From contig NZ_AZDH01000017.1 in the NCBI RefSeq assembly GCF_001435445.1, positions 226,936-290,935 on the forward strand: a stretch of 64,000 bases of DNA. Reading direction: 5' to 3'. The notes beneath the pieces are model-generated. The model had not been told where the DNA came from. It ran no database searches and saw only the letters and a list, made by a program, of their open reading frames with translations. Positions within the stretch are counted from its first letter, which is position 1. Each line of letters begins with the position of its first letter. Shown here piece by piece: positions 7,552-15,617 of this stretch. The stretch is from Companilactobacillus kimchii DSM 13961 = JCM 10707. GTDB lineage: Bacteria; Bacillota; Bacilli; Lactobacillales; Lactobacillaceae. A program made the position numbers and the translations under genes.

Positions 7552-8934
7552 TTGAATAAAAAAATAAGCATAACAATAGCAATGGCCTTAGGAATATTTC
7601 TTGTTATGCTCGATACTACGATCATGAATATAGCATTACCAGCTATACAAAAAGGGATTGAAGTTGATTACAATCAGCTTTCTTGGGCCTTAAATATTTA
7701 TACGATTATATTTGCTACATGTACAATTCCTTTAAGCAAATTTGGTGATATTTTTGGAAAGAATAAAACCTATATTGTCGGATTAGTTCTATTTGGACTA
7801 GGCAGTTTATTTTCAGGTTTTGCTACCACATTTGTATATCTGATAATCGGACGAATCTTTTCTAGTTTAGGAGCTTCAATCTTACTTCCACTAGGAAATG
7901 CCATAGGTTTATCTAATTGGGATATGAAGAATCGCTTTAAAATAGTTGCTATCTTAGGGTTGACCCAAGGAGGAGCTGCTGCAATAGGACCAACATTAGG
8001 AGGAGTCATCACTGACTTTTTTGGCTGGCATTGGATCTTTTTAATGAATATTCCAATTGTTATTATTGGAATATTTTTATCTGGTATTTCTTTGAACTTT
8101 AACAAGGATATAAAATCGAAAGAAAAAATCGATTGGGTAGGTAGTCTTATATCAATGTTGAGTTTATTTTTTCTAACACTTGGGTTGATTAAACTGAAGG
8201 ATTGGGGAATTCAAGATATTAAAACTGTTATGTGTTTTCTAATTAGCATTGTTTTAATAAGTCTTTTCATATTTGCAGAAAGAACTGTGAAACATCCGAT
8301 GGTAAATCTAAACTTATTCAAAGTTAAGGACTTCTCCGCATCTGCAATTGTCGCTTTATTAGCACAATTTTTTTATATAGGAGTAGTAGTTGTTATTCCG
8401 AGTTATTTAACAAATGTAGATCACAAAACGGCGTTGGAAGCAGCATTAATTTTATTGCCAATGTCCTTGACTGTATTTGCATTCGGAGGATTAGGCAGTC
8501 TGGTTATTAATAAATTAGGACCAAGATTATTAGTTCTTGTCGGTATGATTAGTATATTGTTGTCGTACATTTTGATTGTAATGAATGGAGCAACGAATTC
8601 TGCTTGGCTTTCTGTAGCGTTACTTATACTGGGTATCGGCTTTGGCATAATTGTAGGGCCAATAAATGTATTGGCCGCTTCTAATTTCAGCGGATCATTA
8701 CTTACATCGTCACAAAGTGTCATTAGTGTGGTGAGACAAATAGGTTCAGTTTTAGGCGTATCTGTATTTTTATCAATGATGAGTTCAAATCTAAAGATTT
8801 TAAGGGTTATAGATCTAACTAAACTTAATCATGCATATCTATCGATATATAATATTTGGATTCCTGTTTTGATATTATTATTACCGGTTATGTTTTCATT
8901 TCCCACAAAGAAAAAGTATTTGGTAAAGGAATAA
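7552..8934 (+). CDS. MFS drug exporter, DHA2 (14-helix) family
   Basis: About 460 residues and 14 hydrophobic segments. The N-terminus has the DHA2 signature LDTTIMNIALPAIQ, and helix 5 carries motif C (GGAAAIGPTLGGVITDFFGW). These EmrB/QacA/LmrB-like proteins export drugs or toxic organic compounds using the proton gradient. I chose TTG at 7552 because GGAGG lies seven bases upstream; the in-frame ATG at 7546 is one base from it. It is divergent from tetR. The last codons overlap a 24-bp palindrome. Confidence 0.92.
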   Translation: MNKKISITIAMALGIFLVMLDTTIMNIALPAIQKGIEVDYNQLSWALNIYTIIFATCTIPLSKFGDIFGKNKTYIVGLVLFGLGSLFSGFATTFVYLIIGRIFSSLGASILLPLGNAIGLSNWDMKNRFKIVAILGLTQGGAAAIGPTLGGVITDFFGWHWIFLMNIPIVIIGIFLSGISLNFNKDIKSKEKIDWVGSLISMLSLFFLTLGLIKLKDWGIQDIKTVMCFLISIVLISLFIFAERTVKHPMVNLNLFKVKDFSASAIVALLAQFFYIGVVVVIPSYLTNVDHKTALEAALILLPMSLTVFAFGGLGSLVINKLGPRLLVLVGMISILLSYILIVMNGATNSAWLSVALLILGIGFGIIVGPINVLAASNFSGSLLTSSQSVISVVRQIGSVLGVSVFLSMMSSNLKILRVIDLTKLNHAYLSIYNIWIPVLILLLPVMFSFPTKKKYLVKE

Positions 8935-8954
8935 ATTATCATATGATAATTTAT
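8931..8954. repeat. Perfect 24-bp palindrome at the exporter stop codon
   Basis: A perfect AT-rich palindrome centred on CATATG covers the TAA of the exporter gene. It has no T run on either side, so it is not a classical terminator. Confidence 0.7.
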
Positions 8955-8956
8955 AC

Positions 8957-9006
8957 TAGATATGTGAACAGGAACATATAATTTATAACTTGTCGGGGGT
9001 ATAGCT
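8957..9006. repeat. Intergenic repeat, copy A
   Basis: About 45 bp containing TATGTGA-N5-GAACATATA followed by a GTCGGGGGTATA segment. Diverged copies occur at 24057-24104 and 24500-24550. Each contains an inverted ATATGT/ACATAT-like pair. Confidence 0.5.
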
Positions 9007-9201
9007 TTAAAATACAATTATTCTATAATATATGTTACTCATCACATAAATATTGAAATAATTGGGTTAGTAGCAAATCTTTAATTTATTTACGTTGTAT
9101 GTATCGCTGATACGTGTTCTATGATTGCTTCGATATAATAACACCATCAACTACTAATAAAGAGTCATCTGATCCGTCAGAATCTTGTTAAGTTAACAAC
9201 T
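9007..9201. other. Intergenic sequence without a gene
   Basis: No ORF with a ribosome binding site on either strand. One short inverted repeat, GTATC-GCT-GATAC, near 9100. Nothing else that I can support. Confidence 0.5.
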
Positions 9202-9244
9202 AAAAAACACATCAGTCAGAAAAATTTGATTGATGTGTTTTTTG
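9202..9244 (+). terminator. Stem-loop with T run
   Basis: Arms of about 16 bp (AAAAAACACATCAGTCA and its complement with one G-T pair) and a terminal T run. No intact gene lies directly before it on the plus strand, so it may be left from a lost gene. Confidence 0.7.
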
Positions 9245-9286
9245 ATTTTCATTTAACAGAACCAATGTAATAAGTGGGAATGTGCA

Positions 9287-9345
9287 ACGAAAGTTAGGTC
9301 TTGTCACCACTAATGTGCGAAACTTAAATCTTGTCATTGCTAAGG
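9287..9345. mobile_element. Insertion-sequence end repeats (remnant)
   Basis: Two direct copies of a ~20-bp unit: 9287-9306 (ACGAAAGTTAGGTCTTGTCA) and 9318-9336 (CGAAACTTAAATCTTGTCA). The same units recur at 24627-24684, with an inverted copy at 24753-24774. Tandem terminal units suggest ends of a transposable element (IS21-like ends have this layout). No transposase is present, so the family is only a guess. Confidence 0.5.
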
Positions 9346-9404
9346 TGTTCCTTTTTGTGAAATATTACAAGCAGTACAAAAAGATAAATTAAATTATTCA
9401 ACTC

Positions 9405-9446
9405 AAAATGGTCAAGCCTTATACTTCTAGGCCTGATCATTTTTTA
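9405..9446. terminator. Stem-loop at the 3' end of lysR paralogue 2
   Basis: Arms AAAATGGTCAAGCC and GGCCTGATCATTTT pair with wobbles. The T run is strong on the plus strand and weak on the minus strand. It abuts the lysR stop codon. Confidence 0.6.
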
Positions 9447-10352
9447 TTTGGTTTCTTTTATTAATTCTAAAACCTTTGACAACTTTATTAAAAAGTTTTC
9501 AACCTTACTACCAGGAAACTTAGTAGTCAGAATTCCAAAAGGCACTTGAATATCGGTATCTAAGGGAATTGACACTAGATTAGGATGAATACTCTTCCAA
9601 GGAGTGACTGTTATGAGTGGAATATTCTCTTCAACTGCCTGATTAAAAGTATTCATATCATAACGCCCAGTTGTTTCAACTACATGTATTTGAGGATACT
9701 TGGTTTCAATTATTGATCGTAGTTGATCATTCTTTTCACTGATTCCCATAGGTACACTCAATAACTGTTTGTTATTTAAGTCGGAAAAACTGACCTTGCT
9801 TAATTTTGCTAATGGATTGTCACTTCTAACTGCAATTCCAAAATCATATCGTCCCAAAGTAATAGCATTGAACGATTGTTTTAAAGTGGCATTATCAAAC
9901 GTTCCTACGATCAAGTCGCAGCTTTTACCTAAAGTGGCATACTCACGATTTTTTGATTGTAGGTCTTCTTGTAACTGTACGATGCGGATTTGGAAATCTG
10001 ACATCTGTGCAGTTATTTTTTTCCAAAGATCCATGAATGGGTCTGCCGGATGAAGGATGGAAGTACCAACTGTAATAATTGATTGACCAGAAGTGACTGA
10101 TTTTCTAGTTTCTTCGATAGCTGTATCTAATAAACCAAGTATCTGTTTAACGTAAGGCAGGAAAGTTTGCCCCTCAATAGTTAACTTAGTCCCAGTCGCT
10201 GTTCGAACAAACAGTTTAAGGTTCAATTCATTTTCAAGCCGATTGATTTGTTTCATAACTGCGGTACCAGAAATGAAACTCTGTTCTCCCGCCTTAGTGA
10301 AGCTACCGTATTGACTGACCCTGATAAAAGTTTGTAATTGTGTAATATCCAT
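9444..10352 (-). CDS. LysR-family regulator of the SDR cluster (paralogue 2)
   Basis: 302 residues, the same length and largely the same sequence as the LysR at 1639-2547. N-terminal HTH at SFTKAGEQSFISGTAVMKQI, then an effector-binding domain. It is divergent from the seven-gene cluster starting at 10485. Its minus-strand promoter is TTGATA-18-TATACT, and the -35 box lies inside the AGTTGATA/TATCAACT inverted repeat, so the protein probably represses itself while controlling the cluster, as LysR proteins usually do. A copy of the operator without a lysR gene precedes the second SDR at 21987. The inducer is unknown. Confidence 0.93.
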   Translation of the reverse strand: MDITQLQTFIRVSQYGSFTKAGEQSFISGTAVMKQINRLENELNLKLFVRTATGTKLTIEGQTFLPYVKQILGLLDTAIEETRKSVTSGQSIITVGTSILHPADPFMDLWKKITAQMSDFQIRIVQLQEDLQSKNREYATLGKSCDLIVGTFDNATLKQSFNAITLGRYDFGIAVRSDNPLAKLSKVSFSDLNNKQLLSVPMGISEKNDQLRSIIETKYPQIHVVETTGRYDMNTFNQAVEENIPLITVTPWKSIHPNLVSIPLDTDIQVPFGILTTKFPGSKVENFLIKLSKVLELIKETK

Positions 10353-10372
10353 AATATTCTCCTTACAGATTC

Positions 10373-10441
10373 AGTATAAACCTTTAGTTGATACCATATC
10401 AACTCTTAGATTCTTCAAATTGCTTTTTATCCGACTATACT
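10373..10441. promoter_or_regulatory. Divergent lysR/SDR-cluster promoter with LysR operator
   Basis: An inverted repeat with 8-bp perfect arms, AGTTGATA-CCA-TATCAACT (10386-10404). The minus-strand lysR promoter has -35 at 10402-10397 and -10 at 10378-10373. The plus-strand promoter is TTCAAA (10414-10419), 16 bp, TATACT (10436-10441). The repeat lies just upstream of the plus-strand -35, where a LysR activator binds. Confidence 0.7.
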
Positions 10442-10484
10442 GGTATTTGTAATCAAGAACGAGTCACCGTGAAAGGAAATGTGA

Positions 10485-10871
10485 ATGAACAAAAAGTTTA
10501 AGCACTTAATAGGAACATTATTATTTGTTGGTGTTCTATTAACCATAAGTTTTAAATACGCTCCACAAGATGATTTAACCGTAGTTCAAGGAAGTTCACA
10601 GAAACAAACTAAACAAATTAAGAATTCGGATATTGTTGGTGTTTGGATCAATCATCACAATAAAGATATTCATCAAAAAATAACCTTTACGAAAAATCAT
10701 CATTGGCACGAGAATCAACATGGTGTCAAAAATATTTATTCAGGAACCTGGAAGATTGTTGGTAAAAGAACTATTAAATTAGCACCTTATGGTGAAAAAA
10801 TTGTTATAAGCAAAAAGAATAATCACCAAATGAACGTCGTCAGTCATCATCACATTTTAAACAAAAAATAG
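10485..10871 (+). CDS. His-rich membrane-anchored or secreted small protein
   Basis: 128 residues. A basic N-terminus and one hydrophobic segment (residues ~7-24) look like an uncleaved anchor or signal peptide. The exterior part is predicted to be beta-rich (GVWINHHN, then YSGTWKIVGKRTIKL), like small lipocalin-type domains. It is unusually rich in His (about 12, including NHHWHENQH and SHHH), hinting at metal binding. AAAGGA precedes the ATG. It is first in the SDR cluster, 12 bp before the SDR. The second SDR copy at 21987 has a deletion scar where this gene would be. Function unknown. Confidence 0.75.
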   Translation: MNKKFKHLIGTLLFVGVLLTISFKYAPQDDLTVVQGSSQKQTKQIKNSDIVGVWINHHNKDIHQKITFTKNHHWHENQHGVKNIYSGTWKIVGKRTIKLAPYGEKIVISKKNNHQMNVVSHHHILNKK

Positions 10872-10883
10872 GAGGACATTAAT

Positions 10884-11627
10884 ATGTCAGTTGAAAATAA
10901 AGTAGTCGTAATTACAGGAGCATCATCAGGTATCGGAGAAGCAACCGCTAAGTTGTTAGCAAGCAATGGGGCAGCCGTTGTTTTAGGAGCTAGACGTGAA
11001 GAACGTTTGCAAGAAATCAGTCAAAGTATTATTGATAACGGCGGTAAAGCAGCTTATCGAGTAACTGATGTGACTGATCCTGAAGATTTAAAGAAGTTGG
11101 TGGCTTTAGCTAAAGATAAATTTGGTGCTATTGATGTGATTTATAACAATGCTGGTATCATGCCAACCTCACCAATTAGTGCTCTTAAAGTTAATGAATG
11201 GAACGCTATGATCGATGTTAATTTGAAAGGTGTTCTCAATGGTGTAGCCGCAGTAATGCCAGATTTCACCGCTCAAAAACATGGTCAAATTATTACTACA
11301 TCATCTGTTGCCGGTTTGAAGAGTTTCATCGGTTCCGGAGTATATGGAGCAACTAAGTTTGCCGTTAGAAATCTAATGGAAGTAATTCGTATGGAAAGTG
11401 CCCAAGAAAAGACCAACATTAGAACGGCTACTATTTACCCAGCCGCTATTAACACCGAATTGTTACAACATATTACTGATGAAAAGGCTAAGCAAGGTAT
11501 GGATAAGTTATATCAATCAGTTGGTATTACACCAGATGCGATTGCACGTGTGGTCAACTTCGCGATTGATCAACCAGAAGATGTAAATATTAATGAATTT
11601 ACCGTTTATCCAACAAAACAAGGCTAG
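10884..11627 (+). CDS. Short-chain dehydrogenase/reductase (copy 1)
   Basis: A 247-residue classical SDR: cofactor loop TGASSGIG (residues 11-18), NNAG motif at ~88, and catalytic Ser and Tyr-x3-Lys in TTSSVAGL and YGATKFA. The Arg pair after strand 2 (GARREERL) suggests NADP preference. It differs from the SDR at 21987-22730 at only about 13 positions. GGAGG precedes the ATG. It lies second in a tightly spaced cluster under the LysR promoter. The substrate is not predictable; family members reduce aldehydes, ketones or quinones. Confidence 0.93.
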   Translation: MSVENKVVVITGASSGIGEATAKLLASNGAAVVLGARREERLQEISQSIIDNGGKAAYRVTDVTDPEDLKKLVALAKDKFGAIDVIYNNAGIMPTSPISALKVNEWNAMIDVNLKGVLNGVAAVMPDFTAQKHGQIITTSSVAGLKSFIGSGVYGATKFAVRNLMEVIRMESAQEKTNIRTATIYPAAINTELLQHITDEKAKQGMDKLYQSVGITPDAIARVVNFAIDQPEDVNINEFTVYPTKQG

Positions 11628-11636
11628 GAGAAAATT

Positions 11637-12275
11637 ATGCAAAAAGTTATTTTATTAGGAGCTACCAGCAACATTTCTAAATATTTAATTCCAATGTTAT
11701 TAAAGGAAACTGATTCAGAAATCACTTTATTTGCTCGTAATGCCCAAAAGAGATTAACAGATTATAACGAGAACTCTCGAATTACTATTATTAATGGTAA
11801 TTGGAATGAATTAAGTGATCTAGACAGTGCCATTAAGGGACAGGATATCGTCTATCTTGCCACTGGTCATTTCATTGATGCAAATAAAAATGTCATTCAA
11901 GCTATGAAAAATAATCAAGTACAACGCCTGATTGTTGCTGGTGGTTTGGGAATATATGATGAAGTGGCTGGCAAATTTGGCCAATGGAATGCTCGAATGA
12001 TGGGGGACTATACCGGAATTAAAAAAGCTGCGGCTGTAATTGACGAAAGTAAGCTCGACTATACCTTTTTAAGAATGAGTTGGCTCTATAACCAAGATAA
12101 TAATTATCGATATGAGGTTATTCCTCAAGGGCAGCCAATGAAAGGTACACAAGTTACTAGACAAGCCGTTGCTAAGTTGATTACTGATATGGTGATCGAT
12201 CCAGAGTTGTACAAAGCCCAAAGTATTGGTGTCGTTGAACCTAATACTGAATGGGACAAACCATCATTTTATTAA
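11637..12275 (+). CDS. NAD(P)-binding oxidoreductase, atypical SDR / NmrA-like (copy 1)
   Basis: 212 residues with an N-terminal Rossmann loop (ILLGATSNISKYLIP, a variant of GATGxxG) and an Arg in LFARNAQKR typical of NADP binding. There is no classical YxxxK pair, as in NmrA/YwnB-type proteins, which reduce quinones or sense cofactor redox state. It starts 9 bp after the SDR and is distantly related to the gene at 13587-14246 in the same cluster. Confidence 0.85.
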   Translation: MQKVILLGATSNISKYLIPMLLKETDSEITLFARNAQKRLTDYNENSRITIINGNWNELSDLDSAIKGQDIVYLATGHFIDANKNVIQAMKNNQVQRLIVAGGLGIYDEVAGKFGQWNARMMGDYTGIKKAAAVIDESKLDYTFLRMSWLYNQDNNYRYEVIPQGQPMKGTQVTRQAVAKLITDMVIDPELYKAQSIGVVEPNTEWDKPSFY

Positions 12276-12290
12276 AAAGGAGTTTTCTTA

Positions 12291-12785
12291 ATGAAGATTA
12301 GTGTTGATTTAGAGAATCATTTTATTCCTGATAAATACAGTAAATTGGCTGAAATTAAGCAAAGTAATCAACCAATTATCTCTTTTCCAATCAAATTAGA
12401 GGACTTGCCTGATAAGACCAAATATTTGGCAATCTCGTTAATTGATTATGATGCGGTTCCTCGAACTGGTTTTCCATTTATTCATTGGTTGGCAGTGGAT
12501 ATTCCTGTAACTGGTCAGATTCCGGAAGATTTCAGTCGAAATTTCACAGGCCCACAAGGTAAGAATGCTTGGTTCTCAAGATTCTATGATTTAGATGATG
12601 AGTACGTAATGAATCACTATGCCGGGCCAGTTCCACCAGATAAATCGCATACCTATACTTTGACTGTATATGCTTTGAGTGGTGCAACTAAGTTAAATAA
12701 TGGTTTCTTTTATAACGAATTTCGTGAAGCAATTAAAAACAAAGTTATTGAACAAACCGAATTAGGTTTAAAAGCTAAAAATTAA
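12291..12785 (+). CDS. YbhB/YbcL-type PEBP (Raf kinase inhibitor-like) protein
   Basis: 164 residues of the phosphatidylethanolamine-binding protein fold. Signatures are HWLAVDIP with an upstream DYDAVPRTG and the GPVPPDKSHTYTLTVYAL segment that lines the anion pocket. Bacterial members are cytosolic or periplasmic proteins of unclear ligand. It is co-directional, 15 bp after the preceding gene, and preceded by AAGGAG. Confidence 0.9.
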   Translation: MKISVDLENHFIPDKYSKLAEIKQSNQPIISFPIKLEDLPDKTKYLAISLIDYDAVPRTGFPFIHWLAVDIPVTGQIPEDFSRNFTGPQGKNAWFSRFYDLDDEYVMNHYAGPVPPDKSHTYTLTVYALSGATKLNNGFFYNEFREAIKNKVIEQTELGLKAKN

Positions 12786-12800
12786 ATGGAGGTTTTATTC

Positions 12801-13238
12801 ATGAATAATAATAATAATGAAAATGAAGTTAAAAATGGTCTATTTCCAATCGGCGATGAGAATCTTGCTTTTCAAAAGTATTTTACAGGATTGACGTTCC
12901 ACAACTCATTAGTTAAGGATTCTAATGTTAATGTCACTGTCAGTAACGTCAGTTTTAAGCCCGGATCTCGTAATAATTGGCATATTCACCACAATGGTTA
13001 TCAAATTCTCCTAGTTACTGGAGGAGAAGGTTGGTACCAAGAAGAAGGCAAAAAAGCCCGTCTGCTTCATCCAGGAGATGTTGTTATTACCTTAGATGGT
13101 GTTAAACATTGGCACGGTGCGACAAAAGATAGCTGGTTTAGCCACATTGCAATTACCGCAGGTACACCTATCTGGGAAGAACCTGTTTCAGATGCAGACT
13201 ATGATCAACTTTCAACGGAGGACGTAAATAATGACTAA
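12801..13238 (+). CDS. Cupin-domain protein
   Basis: 145 residues forming a single cupin barrel. Motif 1 is PGSRNNWHIHHNGYQILLV, with paired His and a Gln where many cupins have Glu; motif 2 is PGDVVITLDGVKHWHGA. It probably binds a divalent metal. I start it at ATG 12801, eight bases after TGGAGG; an in-frame ATG at 12786 overlaps that ribosome binding site and is unlikely. Its end overlaps the next gene by 8 bp, indicating translational coupling. Cupins of this type often accompany carboxymuconolactone-decarboxylase or SDR genes. Confidence 0.9.
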   Translation: MNNNNNENEVKNGLFPIGDENLAFQKYFTGLTFHNSLVKDSNVNVTVSNVSFKPGSRNNWHIHHNGYQILLVTGGEGWYQEEGKKARLLHPGDVVITLDGVKHWHGATKDSWFSHIAITAGTPIWEEPVSDADYDQLSTEDVNND

Positions 13239-13578
13239 AGTAACAATTAATTTTAATAATCAAGAATTAGAGGCTGATTTTAATAGCAGTGATACCGCCA
13301 AAAGTTTAATGGATAGATTTCCTTTAAAGTTAAATATGATGAATCTATATTCTCGAGAAATGACATATCGCTTTAAGGAAGCTTTACCTGCTAGAAAGGC
13401 CAAAACTGGCGGTTATGAAGCTGGGGATATCGGCTACTGGAAACCACGTCATAGTTTTGTGATTTTTTACAAACAGACCGGTGAAGTAATTGGTGATTTA
13501 CAAATAGTTGGACATATCACTTCAGATATTTCTGGATTTAGTTCTTTAGGCGATACGGAAATGACATTTAACAAATAG
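13231..13578 (+). CDS. Cyclophilin-like-fold protein
   Basis: 115 residues matching the bacterial cyclophilin-like family: NFNNQELEADF at the start, central TGGYEAGDIGYWKPRHSFVI, and a C-terminal GDLQIVGHI strand. Members share the cyclophilin barrel but are not known as prolyl isomerases and often sit beside oxidoreductases and flavoproteins. It overlaps the cupin gene by 8 bp and is followed after 8 bp by the second NAD(P)-binding gene. Confidence 0.85.
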   Translation: MTKVTINFNNQELEADFNSSDTAKSLMDRFPLKLNMMNLYSREMTYRFKEALPARKAKTGGYEAGDIGYWKPRHSFVIFYKQTGEVIGDLQIVGHITSDISGFSSLGDTEMTFNK

Positions 13579-13586
13579 GAGATCAT

Positions 13587-14246
13587 ATGAAAAAAATACT
13601 GATATTGGGAGCCAATGGTAAAATTGCCCGAATCGTTGAGCAGAGACTCCTAAATAATGAAAATTATGAACTAACCCTACTTTTAAGACACACTGACAGA
13701 CTAAAACAACTAAATTCGGCTAATAATATCAAACTGGTTGAGGGCAGTGTTGGAGATATTAAACTTCTACAATCTGTTATGAATGATCAAGATATTGTTT
13801 ACGCCAATCTCAATGGTTCTATGGAGCAATGGGCAAAAAACATTGTCGAATCAATGCAGGTCTCAAATGTAAATAAATTGATCTGGATCACCGGATCTGG
13901 ACTTTATCATGAGGTTCCCGACCCATTCGGTTCATGGGTTGAAAACTATGTTGGTCATGAATCAAAAGAAGATACCAGACGTGCTGCAAGAATTATCGAA
14001 AACAGTGATTTGAGTTATACAATAATTCGAGCCGCCTACATGACAAACGATGAAGAAGTAAATTATGAATTAACTAAAAAGGGAGAGTCATTTAAGGGAA
14101 CAATGATCTCTCGAGCTAGTATTGCTGATTTCGTAGTTAAGATTATTAATGATCCACAAAAATATGCCTTAGAAAGCTTTGGAATCAGCAAACCGGGTAC
14201 AGATGACATGTTGAATGAAATTAGAAAAATTGAGCATGATATTTAA
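13587..14246 (+). CDS. NAD(P)-binding oxidoreductase, atypical SDR / NmrA-like (copy 2)
   Basis: 219 residues with the Rossmann loop ILGANGKIARIVEQ and the nucleotide-specificity Arg in LLLRHTDRL. It is related to the 11637-12275 product, notably around the GLYHEV/GIYDEV segment and the following helices, so the cluster holds two divergent members of one family. It is the last gene before a strong terminator. Confidence 0.87.
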   Translation: MKKILILGANGKIARIVEQRLLNNENYELTLLLRHTDRLKQLNSANNIKLVEGSVGDIKLLQSVMNDQDIVYANLNGSMEQWAKNIVESMQVSNVNKLIWITGSGLYHEVPDPFGSWVENYVGHESKEDTRRAARIIENSDLSYTIIRAAYMTNDEEVNYELTKKGESFKGTMISRASIADFVVKIINDPQKYALESFGISKPGTDDMLNEIRKIEHDI

Positions 14247-14292
14247 CAAGGTTCAATAAGCGCTGAACAACTTATTGGATCTTGTTTTATTT
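14245..14292 (+). terminator. Terminator of the SDR cluster
   Basis: 16-bp arms (AACAAGGTTCAATAAG and complement with wobbles), a 10-nt loop and a T-rich tail, directly after the last stop codon. Confidence 0.85.
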
Positions 14293-14319
14293 TGAAAAGA
14301 GCAAAGAAAGAGGATCTTA

Positions 14320-15513
14320 ATGACAAAAAGAAAACTAGATTTAACATTTATGTTTGCAACAATTGGTTTGATATTGATTTTTGCTGCATCAGCCAGTCCC
14401 ATTCCCACATATGTACGGATGCAAAATGAATTTGATATTTCTACTGGAACGATATCTATGACAGCAGTTAGTTATTTTGTCGGATGTATCTTAGCACTGT
14501 TGGTTTTTTCACGGGTTTCAGACTTTATTGGTAGAAAAAAGGTAGCAGTATTTACAATACTTTTGTCCATAATTGGACTTTTACTATTAATTAATACAAG
14601 AAATGGGGATATGTTATTAATTGCAAGAAGTATTCAGGGTTTTAGTTGTGGGCTAGGATCAAGTACACTGTCCGTATTAATTATCGAAAGTGGATTGAAT
14701 AAGAATGAGAATCTCGTCGCATCCATTGCTGGTTCTGCAGTTCTACTAGGACTTGCAATTGGGGGACTTATGGCTGGCGTAGCGGCTCAAGTATTGCCCA
14801 ATAATCGTAATTTAACTTATTTTATCTTGGTAATGTTATTAGTAGTGACGATGATTGGGATATCCTTTGGAGTTGAAACTACTGAATTAAAAAAGGGTGC
14901 TATTAAATCATTGAAGCCACAAGTTAATTTACCTAAAAATACCTTTAATATTATTATACCGGCAGCAGGTTGTTTTATTGCAACATGGGCCTTCGGCGGA
15001 TATTTCCAAGCTTTTAGCGCCACTATTAGTAAATCTGTTTTTAATTTGGATAGCCCACTTATTGCAGCCATCATTTTGGTTTCATATATGGCTCCAAATA
15101 TTATCGGAAGTAATTTGAGTAATCGATTTAATGTGGAAAAGGGACAATTCATCGGAATTATAGGCTTTGTTTTAGCTATTTGTTTAATGTTTGTCAGCAT
15201 CGAAATAAAGAATATGGCTCTTTACTTGATCTTCGTTATTGTTGCCGGAATTATGCAGGGAATCGCCTACAGTAGTTCTTTGAATGCCTTATTGAGGAGA
15301 GTTATAAAATCTGAAAGTACAGGATTGCTATCTGTTGTTTACATGATTTCTTATATCGGAGCTGGTTTACCAAGCTTTATAGCAGGTAAGGTTAGTGGAG
15401 CTTTTAACTTTTATCAGATTACCTTAGGATATGTGATATTGGTTATTTTAGTTGGACTTATAGTTTTATCGAATCTCCATATTAATAGAAAAAAATCTAC
15501 AATTAAAGATTAA
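14320..15513 (+). CDS. MFS transporter, 12-helix exporter type
   Basis: 397 residues with about 12 membrane helices. Motif A in loop 2-3 reads SDFIGRKKVAVF, typical of DHA1-type drug/proton antiporters and related sugar-efflux proteins. GAGG precedes the ATG. It has its own position between two terminators, 73 bp after the redox cluster, so it is probably transcribed separately unless the first terminator leaks. The substrate is unknown. Given the neighbours, export of a toxic organic compound is plausible but inferred. Confidence 0.9.
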   Translation: MTKRKLDLTFMFATIGLILIFAASASPIPTYVRMQNEFDISTGTISMTAVSYFVGCILALLVFSRVSDFIGRKKVAVFTILLSIIGLLLLINTRNGDMLLIARSIQGFSCGLGSSTLSVLIIESGLNKNENLVASIAGSAVLLGLAIGGLMAGVAAQVLPNNRNLTYFILVMLLVVTMIGISFGVETTELKKGAIKSLKPQVNLPKNTFNIIIPAAGCFIATWAFGGYFQAFSATISKSVFNLDSPLIAAIILVSYMAPNIIGSNLSNRFNVEKGQFIGIIGFVLAICLMFVSIEIKNMALYLIFVIVAGIMQGIAYSSSLNALLRRVIKSESTGLLSVVYMISYIGAGLPSFIAGKVSGAFNFYQITLGYVILVILVGLIVLSNLHINRKKSTIKD

Positions 15514-15514
15514 T

Positions 15515-15568
15515 AAAAAAACAATCCACTAAGAATCCCAAATTGGAAACTTTGTGAATTGTTTTTTG
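15515..15568. terminator. Terminator between the MFS gene and the beta-glucoside PTS gene
   Basis: Arms AAAAAACAATCCAC and GTGAATTGTTTTTT pair with one mismatch. A and T runs on both sides allow use by both converging genes. Confidence 0.7.
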
Positions 15569-15617
15569 CTCTGAAATATACTAGTAATATTAATTTGTAG
15601 AAATACAAGTATGTGAG

